From: Streptomyces griseicoloratus
GTDB lineage: Bacteria > Actinomycetota > Actinomycetes > Streptomycetales > Streptomycetaceae
DNA length: 45,827 bases
Direction: 5' to 3'
Assembly: GCF_014534645.1 (NCBI RefSeq)
Contig: NZ_JACVQF010000174.1
Coordinates: forward strand, 1 to 45,827
The notes beneath the pieces were generated by a model. That model was not told where the DNA came from. It ran no database searches and saw nothing but the letters and a program-made list of their open reading frames with translations. Made by a program: the position numbers and the translations under genes. The number at the start of each line of letters is the position of its first letter. Position 1 is the stretch's first letter. Below, piece after piece: positions 7,959 through 17,256 of this stretch.

Positions 7959-8058
7959 GCACACGATTGTTTTCCCACCCGGCGACGGCCGCAATGACGA
8001 GTTCCCCACCTTTCCTGCCATGCCGCGCGGGGCCGTGGAGGGCGTACTGAGCGGTTGG

Positions 8059-8064
8059 TAACGT
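8059..8064 (+). promoter_or_regulatory. Leaderless -10 box TAACGT
   Basis: TAACGT is followed by exactly 7 nt and the ATG of the SCO6745-family gene. There is no Shine-Dalgarno in front of that ATG, so the transcript probably begins at or next to the start codon. No clear -35 was found. Confidence 0.45.
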
Positions 8065-8071
8065 GCGCGGC

Positions 8072-8941
8072 ATGACGACTGCCACCCTCGACGGACGCGC
8101 CGCGCGCCGCTGCCACAACGCGCTCAACTCGCTGCACTCGACGCACTACTTCTCGCCCGACCTGGGCCGGGAAGCGGGTGCTCTCGGCATCACCGAACCC
8201 CAGGCCGTCAACTTCGCGGTGCGGGCCGCCGCCCTCGGACCGGTCGGGGCCGGTGCGGTGGCGGCGACGTTCTACAACTACAAGTACGAGCTCGTCGCCC
8301 GGCACGTGCCCGCGGTGTGGGCGACGGCCGGCCCGGAGCAGGTCCTGGCCGCGCGCCTGCGGGCCGTCGACGCGACGCTGCGCCGCCTGCTGGGCGAGGA
8401 CGCCGTGACGTCCGCGGACATGGCGGAGGCCGCCCGCCTGGCGCTGCGGGCCGCCGAGGGCTGTTCGCGCAGCGCCCGCCCGCTGTACTCCGCCCACGCC
8501 GATCTGCCCGTGCCCGAGGAGCCCCACCTGGCGTACTGGCACGCCGCGACCCTGCTGCGCGAGCACCGGGGCGACGGGCACCTCGCCGCGCTGATGGCCG
8601 CCGGTCTCGACGGCCTGGAGGCGCTGGTGACCCACACCGCGACCGGCAAGGGCCTGGCGCCCAAGTGGGTCTTCAGCACCCGTGGCTGGACGCGGCAGGA
8701 GTGGGACGCGGCGACGGCCCGGCTGCGGGACCGGGGCCTGCTCGACGAGGACGGCGAACTGACCGGGCGGGGCGTCGCGCTGCGCGAGGAGATCGAACAC
8801 GAGACGGACCGGCTGGACGCGGCCCCCTACGCGCACCTGGGCGACAAGGACGTGGCGCGCCTGACGGAGCTCGCGGCGGCCTTCGCACGCACCGCGCTCG
8901 GCGCCGGTGCCTTCCCGGCGGACCTGCTCGGCAAGCGGTGA
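8072..8941 (+). CDS. SCO6745 family protein (unknown function)
   Basis: A 289-residue protein of all-helical appearance, matching from memory the actinobacterial family named after S. coelicolor SCO6745. The N-terminus has RCHNALNSLHSTHYFSPDLG, and the C-terminal half has a region that could be a winged helix (WDAATARLRDRGLLDEDGELTGRGVALREEIEHETDRL), so it may be a DNA-binding or helix-turn-helix-derived protein. No catalytic motif, signal peptide or membrane segment is visible. The start is the ATG 8072 with the leaderless -10 at 8059; an in-frame GTG at 8063 overlaps that box and is unlikely. The LPFR small gene follows 98 nt downstream. I cannot assign a function. Confidence 0.8.
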   Translation: MTTATLDGRAARRCHNALNSLHSTHYFSPDLGREAGALGITEPQAVNFAVRAAALGPVGAGAVAATFYNYKYELVARHVPAVWATAGPEQVLAARLRAVDATLRRLLGEDAVTSADMAEAARLALRAAEGCSRSARPLYSAHADLPVPEEPHLAYWHAATLLREHRGDGHLAALMAAGLDGLEALVTHTATGKGLAPKWVFSTRGWTRQEWDAATARLRDRGLLDEDGELTGRGVALREEIEHETDRLDAAPYAHLGDKDVARLTELAAAFARTALGAGAFPADLLGKR

Positions 8942-9000
8942 GCACGGCGGCCCGGCGCGTCCCCCGGGCATGCCGGGCCGTCGCCGAGGTACCCGTGCCT

Positions 9001-9023
9001 CTCCCGGCCGCAGGGGCCGGGAG
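9001..9023 (+). terminator. Perfect 9-bp hairpin between SCO6745-family gene and LPFR gene
   Basis: CTCCCGGCC-GCAGG-GGCCGGGAG is a perfect stem 60 nt after the SCO6745-family stop. It ends directly in the purine-rich Shine-Dalgarno (AGGAAAGGAG) of the next small gene. It may be a T-less Streptomyces terminator, or a 5'-leader structure next to the ribosome-binding site of the micro-protein. Confidence 0.5.
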
Positions 9024-9039
9024 AGGAAAGGAGTTCTTC

Positions 9040-9171
9040 GTGTTCCGTGCCATCGCAGACGTACTGCGCCAGATCGGCGGCGCCGTCGCCACCGTGGTGA
9101 CGCTTCCCTTCCGGGCCCTGGCCCGGCTCTTCGGCGGGGCCTCGTCCGCCGGACACGGCCGCAGGGTCTGA
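9040..9171 (+). CDS. LPFR-motif small protein, 43 aa
   Basis: A 43-residue protein starting at GTG 9040 behind a very strong Shine-Dalgarno (GGAAAGGAG, spacing about 7). Residues 1-31 form an amphipathic or hydrophobic helix ending in LPFRALARLFGG; the LPFR at residues 22-25 is the hallmark of a recognised actinobacterial family of micro-proteins of unknown role. The tail (ASSAGHGRRV) is polar and basic. It could associate with the membrane as a single amphipathic helix, but it lacks a classic 20-residue hydrophobic span. A hairpin touches its ribosome-binding site. It is not part of an obvious operon with tex, which has its own putative promoter. Confidence 0.8.
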   Translation: MFRAIADVLRQIGGAVATVVTLPFRALARLFGGASSAGHGRRV

Positions 9172-9229
9172 AGCCCCCGGGCGGCTCACCGGGAGCCACG
9201 ACCGGCCGGTGCGGCGCCCTGATCCCCGA

Positions 9230-9252
9230 TTGTCGGCACCACCTGCCACAAT
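9230..9252 (+). promoter_or_regulatory. Weak RecA-independent damage-promoter-like element before tex
   Basis: TTGTCGGCA, 8 nt, CACAAT has the exact spacing of the TTGTCRGTG-N8-TANNNT element. Seven of nine bases of the upstream half fit, but the -10 lacks its leading TA. It would place the start of transcription about 30 nt before the tex GTG. It is the weakest of the five similar elements in the window. Confidence 0.3.
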
Positions 9253-9288
9253 TGCCGCGCAACCTCAGTGAGAAGGCGGTACGGGATC

Positions 9289-11652
9289 GTGACGACACCC
9301 GGGTCCAGCGGGTCCATTGCACCAGGGTCCATCGAAGGCAGGATCGCCGAGGAGCTCGGCGTACGGGAGCGGCAGGTGAAGGCCGCGGTGGAGCTGCTCG
9401 ACGGCGGCTCGACGGTGCCCTTCATCGCCCGCTACCGCAAGGAAGCCACCGAGATGCTCGACGACGCGCAGCTGCGCACGATCGAGGAGCGGCTGCGCTA
9501 TCTGCGTGAACTGGAGGACCGGCGTTCGGCGATCCTCGACTCGGTGCGCGAGCAGGGCAAGCTCACCGACGAGCTGGAGGCGCGGATCCGCGGGGCGGAG
9601 ACCAAGGCGCGCCTGGAGGACATCTACCTGCCGTTCAAGCCGAAGCGGCGCACCAAGGCGCAGATCGCGCGCGAGGCCGGCCTGGAGCCGCTGGCCGAGG
9701 GGCTGCTCGGTGATCCGGGCGTCGACCCGCTCGCCGCGGCCGCCGCGTTCGTCGACGCCGCCAAGGGCGTGGCCGACGCGCAGGCCGCGCTGGACGGGGC
9801 CCGGGCGATCCTCACGGAGAAGTTCTCGGAGGACGCCGACCTGATCGGGGAGCTGCGCGAGCGGATGTGGACGCGGGGCCGGCTGGCCGCCAAGGTGAAG
9901 GAGGGCAAGGAGGAGGCGGGCGCCAAGTTCGCCGACTACTTCGGCTTCGCCGAGCCGTTCACCGAGCTGCCCTCGCACCGGATCCTGGCGATGCTGCGGG
10001 GTGAGAAGGAGGAGGTCCTCGACCTCGTCCTCGAACCGGAGGAGCCCACCGACGGTCCGTCGTCGTACGAGGGGATCGTCGCGAGCCGGTTCGGGATCGC
10101 CGACCGCGGCCGGCCCGGCGACAAGTGGCTCGCCGACACGGTCCGCTGGGCCTGGCGCACCCGCATCCTGGTGCACCTCGGCATCGACCTCAGGCTGCGG
10201 CTGCGCACGGCCGCCGAGGACGAGGCGGTGAACGTGTTCGCCGCGAACCTGCGCGACCTGCTGCTGGCCGCCCCGGCCGGTACGCGCGCGACGCTCGGCC
10301 TCGACCCGGGCTTCCGCACGGGTGTCAAGGTCGCCGTGGTCGACGCCACCGGCAAGGTCGTGGCCACCGACGTGATCCACCCGCACGTCCCGGCCAACCG
10401 CTGGGACGAGGCGATCGCCAAGCTGGCGCGGCTGGCGAAGGAGCACGCGGTCGAACTGATCGCCATCGGCAACGGCACGGCGTCCCGCGAGACCGACAAG
10501 CTCGCCGGGGAGCTCATCGCCAAGCACCCGGAGCTGAAGCTCACCAAGGTGATGGTGTCCGAGGCGGGCGCCTCCGTGTACTCGGCCTCCGCCTTCGCCT
10601 CGCGGGAGCTGCCGGACATGGACGTCTCGCTGCGCGGCGCGGTGTCCATCGCCCGCCGGCTCCAGGACCCGCTGGCCGAGCTGGTGAAGATCGACCCGAA
10701 GTCGATCGGCGTCGGCCAGTACCAGCACGACCTGTCCGAGGTGAAGCTGTCGCGCTCGCTGGACGCGGTGGTCGAGGACTGCGTCAACGGCGTGGGCGTG
10801 GACGTCAACACGGCGTCGGCACCGCTGCTCGCCCGCGTCTCGGGCATCACCTCCGGGCTCGCCGAGAACATCGTGGCCCACCGGGACACCAACGGACCGT
10901 TCAGGTCCCGGGCCGAGCTGAAGAAGGTGCCGCGGCTCGGGCCGAAGGCGTACGAGCAGTGCGCGGGCTTCCTGCGGATCCGGGGCGGCGACGACCCGCT
11001 GGACGCGTCCAGCGTGCACCCCGAGGCGTACCCGGTGGTGCGCCGGATGGTGAAGACCACCGGGCAGGAGGTGGCCTCCCTGGTCGGCAACACGGCGGTG
11101 CTGCGGTCGCTGAAGCCGACGGACTTCGTGGACGAGACGTTCGGTCTGCCGACGGTGACGGACATCCTCAAGGAGCTGGAGAAGCCGGGGCGCGACCCGC
11201 GGCCGGCGTTCCGGACGGCCAGCTTCAAGGAGGGTGTGGAGAAGATCTCCGACCTGTCGTCCGGGATGGTCCTGGAGGGTGTCGTCACGAACGTCGCGGC
11301 GTTCGGGGCGTTCGTGGACGTCGGTGTGCACCAGGACGGGCTGGTGCACGTGTCCGCGATGTCGAAGACGTTCGTCAAGGATCCGCGCGATGTGGTCAAG
11401 CCCGGGGACATCGTCAAGGTGAAGGTGCTGGACGTCGACATTCCGCGCAAGCGGATCTCGTTGACGTTGCGGTTGGACGACGAGGCTGCTCCGCAAGGGG
11501 AGCAGCGGGGGGCGCAGCGGGGTGGGCGGCCGCCGAAGCAGCGGCAGCAGCAACAGCGCCAGGGGCGCGGTGGGGATCGTGGTGGGCGGCAGGCTCCGCC
11601 GCCTGCCAACGGGGCGATGGCCGACGCGTTGCGGCGGGCCGGGTTGGCCTAG
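9289..11652 (+). CDS. tex: Tex family transcription accessory / RNA-binding protein
   Basis: A 787-residue protein. Domain order is that of Tex/YhgF: N-terminal helical domains with [20 protein letters not shown], a YqgF/RNase-H-like domain from about residue 335 ([18 protein letters not shown]), tandem helix-hairpin-helix motifs from about 508 ([16 protein letters not shown], then [18 protein letters not shown]), and an S1 RNA-binding domain at roughly 659-729. The last ~50 residues are a Gln/Arg/Gly-rich low-complexity tail, usual in actinobacteria. Tex binds RNA polymerase and RNA and influences transcription elongation or toxin expression in other bacteria. The GTG at 9289 is chosen for AAGGCGG upstream; the frame is open to 9268. 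It is followed by a strong hairpin terminator. Confidence 0.95.
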   Translation: MTTPGSSGSIAPGSIEGRIAEELGVRERQVKAAVELLDGGSTVPFIARYRKEATEMLDDAQLRTIEERLRYLRELEDRRSAILDSVREQGKLTDELEARIRGAETKARLEDIYLPFKPKRRTKAQIAREAGLEPLAEGLLGDPGVDPLAAAAAFVDAAKGVADAQAALDGARAILTEKFSEDADLIGELRERMWTRGRLAAKVKEGKEEAGAKFADYFGFAEPFTELPSHRILAMLRGEKEEVLDLVLEPEEPTDGPSSYEGIVASRFGIADRGRPGDKWLADTVRWAWRTRILVHLGIDLRLRLRTAAEDEAVNVFAANLRDLLLAAPAGTRATLGLDPGFRTGVKVAVVDATGKVVATDVIHPHVPANRWDEAIAKLARLAKEHAVELIAIGNGTASRETDKLAGELIAKHPELKLTKVMVSEAGASVYSASAFASRELPDMDVSLRGAVSIARRLQDPLAELVKIDPKSIGVGQYQHDLSEVKLSRSLDAVVEDCVNGVGVDVNTASAPLLARVSGITSGLAENIVAHRDTNGPFRSRAELKKVPRLGPKAYEQCAGFLRIRGGDDPLDASSVHPEAYPVVRRMVKTTGQEVASLVGNTAVLRSLKPTDFVDETFGLPTVTDILKELEKPGRDPRPAFRTASFKEGVEKISDLSSGMVLEGVVTNVAAFGAFVDVGVHQDGLVHVSAMSKTFVKDPRDVVKPGDIVKVKVLDVDIPRKRISLTLRLDDEAAPQGEQRGAQRGGRPPKQRQQQQRQGRGGDRGGRQAPPPANGAMADALRRAGLA

Positions 11653-11662
11653 TCGTCCGGTG

Positions 11663-11697
11663 CGCCGGGTGCCCCTGCGTTGTGGGGGCGCCCGGCG
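11663..11697 (+). terminator. Hairpin terminator after tex
   Basis: Two 13-nt arms (11663-11675 and 11685-11697) pair fully with one G-U, around a 9-nt loop, starting 11 nt after the tex stop. There is no T-tract, which is normal for Streptomyces terminators. It separates tex from the convergent ABC-F gene and may serve both directions. Confidence 0.75.
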
Positions 11698-11775
11698 TTG
11701 TGGCTCAGGGGTGGGGTGCGCAGCCCGGCGCTGACGGGGTGCCGCCCGCGGGCTGACGGCATCGACTGCCCGCAG

Positions 11776-13416
11776 CTAGGTCCGTTCCGTCACCTTGCCG
11801 TGGGTCACCTCCAGGCGGCGGGTGACCCTTACGGCGTTCAGCATGCGGCGGTCGTGGGTGACCAGGAGGAGGGTGCCCTCGTAGGCGTCCAGGGCCGATT
11901 CCAGTTGTTCGATGGCCGGCAGGTCGAGGTGGTTGGTCGGCTCGTCCAGGACCAGGAGGTTGACGCCCCGGCCCTGGAGCAGGGCCAGGGCGGCCCTCGT
12001 GCGTTCGCCCGGGGAGAGCGTGGAGGCCGGGCGCAGGACGTGGTCGGTCTTGAGGCCGAACTTGGCGAGCAGGGTGCGGATGTCGGCCGGTTCGGTGTCC
12101 GGGGTCGCCGTGCGGAAGGCGTCGAGCAGCGATTCGGGCCCGTGGAACAGCTTGCGTGCCTGGTCGACCTCGCCGAGCAGGACGCCGGAGCCCAGCGCCG
12201 CGTGCCCCGCGTCGAGCGGGACGCGGCCCAGGAGGGCGCCGAGCAGGGTGGACTTGCCCGCGCCGTTCGCCCCGGTGACCGCGACCCGGTCCGCCCAGTC
12301 GATCTGGAGGCAGACCGGGCCGAGGACGAAGCCGCCGCGCCGTACCTCGGCGTCCCGCAGGGTGGCGACCACCGCGCCCGACCTCGGGGCCGAGGCGATC
12401 TCCATGCGCAGTTCCCACTCCTTGCGGGGTTCCTCGACGACCTCCAGCCGTTCGATCATGCGCTGGGTCTGGCGGGCCTTGGCGGCCTGCTTCTCGCTGG
12501 CCTCGCTGCGGAACTTGCGGCCGATCTTGTCGTTGTCGCCCGCCTTGCGCCGGGCGTTCTTGACGCCCTTGTCCATCCAGGCGCGCTGCATCTGGGCCCG
12601 GTCCTGGAGGGCCGCCCGCTTGTCGGCGTACTCCTCGTACTCGTCGCGGGCGTGCCGGCGGGCCACCTCGCGTTCCTCCAGGTACGCCTCGTAGCCGCCG
12701 CCGTAGAGGTTGATCCGCCGCTGGGCGAGGTCGAGTTCGAGGACCTTGGTGACGGTGCGGGTGAGGAACTCGCGGTCGTGGCTGACGACGACCGTGCCGG
12801 CGCGCAGTCCGGTCACGAAGCGTTCGAGGCGTTCCAGGCCGTCCAGGTCGAGGTCGTTGGTCGGCTCGTCCAGCAGGAAGACGTCGTAGCGGGACAGGAG
12901 CAGGGAGGCGAGACCGGCGCGTGCCGCCTGGCCGCCGGACAGCGACGTCATCGGCTGGTCGAGGTCCACCGCGAGGCCCAGGGCGTCGGCGGTCTCCTCC
13001 GCGCGGTCGTCGAGGTCGGCGCCGCCGAGGGCGAGCCAGCGCTCCAGGCTCGTCGCGTACGCGTCGTCGGCGCCGGGGGCTCCGTCCACCAGCGCCTGGG
13101 TGGCCTCGTCCATCGCCCGCTGGGCCTCGGTCACGCCGGTGCGGCGGGCCAGGAACGCCCGGACGGTCTCGCCGGGCCGGCGCTCCGGCTCCTGCGGCAG
13201 GTGACCGACGGTCGCCGTCGGCGGGGACAGGCGCAGCTCGCCCTGTTCCGGTGCGGTCAGTCCGGCGAGCATCCGCAGCAGGGTGGACTTGCCCGCGCCG
13301 TTGGCCCCGACCAGCCCGATGACGTCCCCGGGCGCGACGACGAGGTCGAGCCCGGTGAACAGGGAGCGGTCCGCGTGGCCGGCGGCGAGGTTCTTGGCGA
13401 CGAGGGTGGCAGTCAT
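11776..13416 (-). CDS. ABC-F family ATPase (duplicated ABC, no membrane domain)
   Basis: A 546-residue soluble protein with two ABC cassettes. The first has Walker A GANGAGKST (36-44), signature LSGGQ and Walker B FLLDEPTNDLDL; the second has Walker A GANGAGKST, signature LSPGE and LLVLDEPTNHLDL. A charged inter-domain linker (roughly residues 245-330, rich in Arg/Lys/Glu) matches the ABC-F arm that reaches into the ribosome. Such proteins are translation factors or target-protection resistance proteins; which one this is cannot be decided from sequence. The ATG at 13416 is followed by an uninterrupted normal-length product. Unlike the second ABC-F gene at 36813, I see no leader peptide or attenuator upstream, which argues for a constitutive housekeeping role. 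Confidence 0.92.
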   Translation of the reverse strand: MTATLVAKNLAAGHADRSLFTGLDLVVAPGDVIGLVGANGAGKSTLLRMLAGLTAPEQGELRLSPPTATVGHLPQEPERRPGETVRAFLARRTGVTEAQRAMDEATQALVDGAPGADDAYATSLERWLALGGADLDDRAEETADALGLAVDLDQPMTSLSGGQAARAGLASLLLSRYDVFLLDEPTNDLDLDGLERLERFVTGLRAGTVVVSHDREFLTRTVTKVLELDLAQRRINLYGGGYEAYLEEREVARRHARDEYEEYADKRAALQDRAQMQRAWMDKGVKNARRKAGDNDKIGRKFRSEASEKQAAKARQTQRMIERLEVVEEPRKEWELRMEIASAPRSGAVVATLRDAEVRRGGFVLGPVCLQIDWADRVAVTGANGAGKSTLLGALLGRVPLDAGHAALGSGVLLGEVDQARKLFHGPESLLDAFRTATPDTEPADIRTLLAKFGLKTDHVLRPASTLSPGERTRAALALLQGRGVNLLVLDEPTNHLDLPAIEQLESALDAYEGTLLLVTHDRRMLNAVRVTRRLEVTHGKVTERT

Positions 13417-13452
13417 CAGAGCGCCGATCCTAACGGCCGGCGCTCCTCCCGT

Positions 13453-14484
13453 TCAGCCGGGTTTCCGGCGGGTCACGGCCTCCACCAGCACGCTGCCCGA
13501 CTCCCTCGCCACGACGAAGGACTCCCCCTTCGCCGTCTTCGGGTCCAGGGGGATGCGGTGGCTGCCCGGTTCAAGGATCCCGTCGAAGACCTCGTGGGTG
13601 TGGGTGCGGTTCAGGCGGTCGACGCGGTACGCGGTGAGCCGCACCCGGCAGGGCGAGCTGACCTCGACGTCCGCGGCGCCGTCGGCCGCGGCCAGCCGGG
13701 TCAGGCGGCGCCGCTCCACCGGGCCGCGGTCCAGGGCGTGTTCGATCTGGGCGACGAGCAGCGGGACGATCGGGGCGAGGCCGTCGACGTAGGCCACGTC
13801 GACCCCGGCGCCGGTGAAGGCGCGGCGGACGGCGGCCCGCTCCTGTTCGCCGACCGAGCGGCCGAAGGCGACGGCTCCGTAGGCGCGCAGTTCGTCGGCC
13901 GGGACGTCACCGGCGTCACGGGTGATGTCGGCGCCGATGCCGATGGTGCGCAGCGCGGCGGCGAGCCTGGCGAGCAGGGCGACGCGGTCGCCAATCAGCA
14001 GGACGCGGCGGCCGGTGTGCGCGGTGCCGTCGAGCAGGGCGGCCAGCGCCGCGCGGTACTCGGCGCCGGAGAAGCGGAACGGGCCGATGCCGTGGTAGCC
14101 GTTGAGCTCCAGGTCGGCGTGTTCGCCGGTCTGCCAGGCGAAGTCCCGCCAGACGAAGTCGTCGCCGTCGCGCCGGATCACGGCGGTCACGGCGCCGCAG
14201 GCCAGGTCCTCGCACTCGGGACAGCCGTAGATGACGTACCGGCCGCCGGGCAGCGGGGCGTCGGTCTCCAGCAGCAGGCTGCGGACCTGCGCGGTGAAGA
14301 TGGCGGGCGGGATGTCGGAGGCGAGCGGCGAGACGGCGTCCAGGTCGGAGAGCCGGAACAGCAGGGGACGTCCGTCGACGATGAAGTCCACGAAGTCCCG
14401 GTGGACCTGGTAGTCGCCGTCGGAGAGGACTCCCCCGGCCCGCATCGCCGGTGCCAGACCGAAGGTCGCGTACTCGGCAGCCAT
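13453..14484 (-). CDS. Unrecognised two-domain protein with CPxC motif and Rossmann-like region
   Basis: A 343-residue protein I do not recognise beyond homologues loosely labelled oxidoreductase. Residues 1-150 include YGCPECEDLACG, placing C88, C91 and C96 as a possible metal or redox site, and a run of aromatic residues (FVWRDFAWQTG). Around residue 157 a Rossmann-like strand-turn-helix begins (RRVLLIGDRVALLARLAAAL), continuing with a DVAYVDGLAPIVPLL segment. The C-terminal ~60 residues look like a small beta domain (VRLTAYRVDRL, HRIPLDP). There is no signal peptide or membrane span. It is upstream of the ABC-F gene on the same strand (36 nt apart) and divergent from the oxidase at 14551 (66 nt between starts). 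The ATG at 14484 is used; the frame continues upstream but into the divergent gene. Confidence 0.7.
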   Translation of the reverse strand: MAAEYATFGLAPAMRAGGVLSDGDYQVHRDFVDFIVDGRPLLFRLSDLDAVSPLASDIPPAIFTAQVRSLLLETDAPLPGGRYVIYGCPECEDLACGAVTAVIRRDGDDFVWRDFAWQTGEHADLELNGYHGIGPFRFSGAEYRAALAALLDGTAHTGRRVLLIGDRVALLARLAAALRTIGIGADITRDAGDVPADELRAYGAVAFGRSVGEQERAAVRRAFTGAGVDVAYVDGLAPIVPLLVAQIEHALDRGPVERRRLTRLAAADGAADVEVSSPCRVRLTAYRVDRLNRTHTHEVFDGILEPGSHRIPLDPKTAKGESFVVARESGSVLVEAVTRRKPG

Positions 14485-14538
14485 GCGGTGAGTATTCCCG
14501 GCGCGGCACCGATGTGCGCACGGCGCGGCGTATTCGGT

Positions 14539-14544
14539 TAACGT
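14539..14544 (+). promoter_or_regulatory. Leaderless -10 box TAACGT
   Basis: TAACGT is followed by 6 nt and then the GTG start of the oxidase gene. No Shine-Dalgarno lies between, so the mRNA is probably leaderless. The same hexamer at nearly the same distance precedes the SCO6745-family gene. Confidence 0.4.
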
Positions 14545-14550
14545 CCCGGT

Positions 14551-15504
14551 GTGGGCAGCGAACCGGGTGACGAGGTCGTCGTGGTCGGCGGCGGGGTGAT
14601 CGGTCTGACGACGGCCGTGGTGCTCGCCGAGAGCGGCAGGCGGGTGCGGCTGTGGACGCGGGACCCCGTCGAGCGCACCACCTCGGCGGTCGCCGGCGCG
14701 CTGTGGTGGCCCTACCGCATCGAGCCGGTCGTGTCGGCGCGGGAGTGGGCGCTGCATTCCCTGGGCGTGTACGAGGAGTTGGCGGCACGGCCCGGGCTGA
14801 CCGGCGTACGCATGGTCGAAGGAGTGCTGGGCGAGACGGACCTGGACGAGGCCGGCGGCTGGGCCGGCGCCCGGCTGCCAGGGCTGCGGGCGGCGACCAC
14901 CCAGGAGTACGGCGGGACGGGGCTGTGGGCCCGGCTGCCGCTCATCGACATGCGGGCTCATCTGCCGTGGCTGCGGGAGCGGTTGCTGGCGGCGGGCGGG
15001 GTGGTGGAGACGCGGGCGGTGACCGGCCTGGCGGAGGCCGGGGCGCCGGTCGTGGTCAACTGCACGGGGCTGGGCGCCCGGGACCTGGTGCCGGACGCGT
15101 CCGTGCGTCCGGTGCGCGGGCAGCTGGTCGTCGTGGAGAACCCGGGCATCCGCACCTGGCTGGTCTCCACCGACCCCGTCTCGGGGGAGATGGCGTACTT
15201 CTTCCCGCAGCCCGGCCGGCTCGTCCTGGGCGGCACGGCCCAGGAGGACTCGTGGGCGGCGGAGCCGGACCCGGCCGTGGCGGAGGCGATCGTCCGGCGG
15301 TGCGCGGCGCTGCGGCCGGAGATCGCCGGGGCGCGGGTGCTGGAGCACCGGGTGGGCCTGCGGCCGGCGCGGGACGCGGTGCGGCTGGAGCGCGAGGAGC
15401 TGCCGGACGGGCGGCTGCTGGTGCACAACTACGGGCACGGCGGCGCGGGCGTGACCGTGGCCTGGGGCTGTGCGCGGGAGGCGGCGCGGCTCGCCTCCCG
15501 CTGA
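14551..15504 (+). CDS. D-amino-acid-oxidase-family FAD-dependent oxidoreductase
   Basis: A 317-residue flavoprotein. The N-terminal dinucleotide motif VVVVGGGVIGLTTAVVLAES (8-27) binds FAD; ALWWPYRIEP, RPVRGQLVVVENPG and the C-terminal VHNYGHGGAGVTVAWGCA are the conserved blocks of D-amino-acid oxidase, the last contributing to flavin binding. It should oxidise a D-amino acid (D-aspartate is another possible substrate) to the imine with release of hydrogen peroxide. Length is slightly below eukaryotic enzymes but normal for actinobacteria. The start is GTG 14551 with a leaderless -10 upstream. There is no signal peptide or obvious peroxisomal-type tail, so it acts in the cytoplasm. The gene ends 21 nt from the convergent transporter gene. 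Confidence 0.85.
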   Translation: MGSEPGDEVVVVGGGVIGLTTAVVLAESGRRVRLWTRDPVERTTSAVAGALWWPYRIEPVVSAREWALHSLGVYEELAARPGLTGVRMVEGVLGETDLDEAGGWAGARLPGLRAATTQEYGGTGLWARLPLIDMRAHLPWLRERLLAAGGVVETRAVTGLAEAGAPVVVNCTGLGARDLVPDASVRPVRGQLVVVENPGIRTWLVSTDPVSGEMAYFFPQPGRLVLGGTAQEDSWAAEPDPAVAEAIVRRCAALRPEIAGARVLEHRVGLRPARDAVRLEREELPDGRLLVHNYGHGGAGVTVAWGCAREAARLASR

Positions 15505-15525
15505 CCGGGGTCCGCCCGCGTCCGG

Positions 15526-17256
15526 TCAGTCGTGCTTGTTGCCGATCGGATCGCCCTCCACGTCGGTGCCGGCGCCCGGTCCGATGCGGATCTCGAAATC
15601 GCCGTCGTACCGGCGGTGACCCTCGATGACGGCCATCCCGACCGCCTCGGAACCCATTTCGCCGCGCACGATGAGCGGGTCCCGGCGCAGGTCGCGCATG
15701 AGGGCGACGCACATGAAGATCATCACGATGACGAACGGGGCCGCCGCGAGGATCGTCAGGTTCTGCAGGCCGGTGAGCGCGTCGCCCTGGCCGCTGCCGA
15801 CCAGGAGCATGATGGCCGCGACCGCCCCGGTGACCACACCCCAGAACACCACCACCAGACGGCCCGGTTCGAGCGCGCCCCGCTGCGAGAGGGTGCCCAT
15901 GACGATCGAGGCGGCGTCGGCGCCCGAGACGAAGAAGATGCCGACGAGGACCATCACCAGCAGGCTGGTGACGGTGGCGATGGGGAACTCCCGCAGCACG
16001 GCGAAGAGCTGGCCCTCGGGGGTCGTCTCCGCGCCGAGGCGTCCCTGTTCCTGCATCTTCATCGCCGAGCCGCCGAAGACGGCGAACCAGACCAGGCTGA
16101 CCGTGCTGGGCACGAGGATGACGCCGCCGACGAACTGCCGGATCGTGCGGCCCCGGCTGATGCGGGCGATGAACATACCGACGAAGGGCGTCCAGGAGAT
16201 CCACCAGGCCCAGTAGAAGACGGTCCAGCTGCCCAGCCAGTCCGCGACGCCCTCGCCGCCGCTGGCCTCGGTGCGGCCGGCCAGCTGCGGCAGTTCGCCG
16301 AGGTAGGCGAAGACCGAGGTGGGCAGCAGGTCGAGGACGATGATGGTCGGGCCTGCGACGAACACGAACAGGGCGAGCAGCAGGGCCAGCACCATGTTGG
16401 TGTTGGACAGCCACTGGATGCCCCGCTCCACGCCCGAGACGGCGGACACGACGAAGGCAGCGGTCAGCACCGCGATGATGCCGACGAGCAGCCCGGTGCT
16501 CACCTTGTCCATCCAGTCCAGTTCCTGCACACCGGAGCCGATCTGCAGCGCGCCGAGCCCGAGCGAGGCCGCGGAGCCGAAGACGGTGGCGACGATCGCG
16601 AGCATGTCGATGATGCGCCCGCCCACGCCGTTCGCGTGCTTCTCGCCCATGAGCGGGGTGAACACGGCGCTGATGGTCTGGCGGCGGCGCCTGCGGAAGG
16701 TGCTGTAGGCGATGCCCAGGCCGACCACGGCGTAGATGGCCCACGGATGGAGCGTCCAGTGGAAGAGCGTGGTGGCCATGGCCAGTTCCATGCGCTGGCC
16801 GGAGTCGGCCGGGTCGGTGCCGGGCGGGGCCGTCGTGTAGTGCGCCAGCGGCTCGCTCACGCCGTAGAACATCAGGCCGATGCCCATGCCCGCGCTGAAC
16901 ATCATCGCGACCCAGGACACCGTGCGGAACTCGGGCTCCTCGCCCTCGGCGCCGAGGTGGATCCGGCCGTAGCGGCTGACGGCGAGCCAGAGCGCGAAGA
17001 CGACGAACCCGGAGGCGGCCAGCATGAACGCCCAGCCGCCGTTGTGCATCAGGCCGCTGAGCGCGCTGCTGGAGACGTCCTCCAGGGAGTCCGTCGCGGC
17101 CGCGCCCCAGACGACGAAGGCGAGGGTCAGTACGGCGGTGACCCCGAACACGACCCGGTCGGTCCGGGGCCGTTCCGGCCCGGCGAGGCCCGCTTCCGAA
17201 CCCGGCAGCGAGCCCTTCGGGAAGTGATCGTTGTCGCTTGGTCGGTCCTGCGTCAC
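15526..17256 (-). CDS. BCCT family betaine/choline/carnitine transporter
   Basis: A 576-residue membrane protein with about 12 transmembrane segments. The family signature is complete: GMGIGLMFYGVSEPLAHY near the start, and WTVFYWAWWISWTPFVGMFI followed by ARISRGRTIRQF in the middle. It should import a quaternary-ammonium osmolyte with Na+ or H+. Two GTG codons are possible starts; I prefer 17256 because GAAAGG lies eight bases upstream, whereas the GTG at 17265 overlaps that site. The C-terminus is short and hydrophilic (EIRIGPGAGTDVEGDPIGNKHD in part). No choline oxidation or osmoregulated partner gene is adjacent; a weak dyad (TGGTA/TACCA, 17300-17315) sits about 45 nt upstream. Confidence 0.93.
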   Translation of the reverse strand: MTQDRPSDNDHFPKGSLPGSEAGLAGPERPRTDRVVFGVTAVLTLAFVVWGAAATDSLEDVSSSALSGLMHNGGWAFMLAASGFVVFALWLAVSRYGRIHLGAEGEEPEFRTVSWVAMMFSAGMGIGLMFYGVSEPLAHYTTAPPGTDPADSGQRMELAMATTLFHWTLHPWAIYAVVGLGIAYSTFRRRRRQTISAVFTPLMGEKHANGVGGRIIDMLAIVATVFGSAASLGLGALQIGSGVQELDWMDKVSTGLLVGIIAVLTAAFVVSAVSGVERGIQWLSNTNMVLALLLALFVFVAGPTIIVLDLLPTSVFAYLGELPQLAGRTEASGGEGVADWLGSWTVFYWAWWISWTPFVGMFIARISRGRTIRQFVGGVILVPSTVSLVWFAVFGGSAMKMQEQGRLGAETTPEGQLFAVLREFPIATVTSLLVMVLVGIFFVSGADAASIVMGTLSQRGALEPGRLVVVFWGVVTGAVAAIMLLVGSGQGDALTGLQNLTILAAAPFVIVMIFMCVALMRDLRRDPLIVRGEMGSEAVGMAVIEGHRRYDGDFEIRIGPGAGTDVEGDPIGNKHD

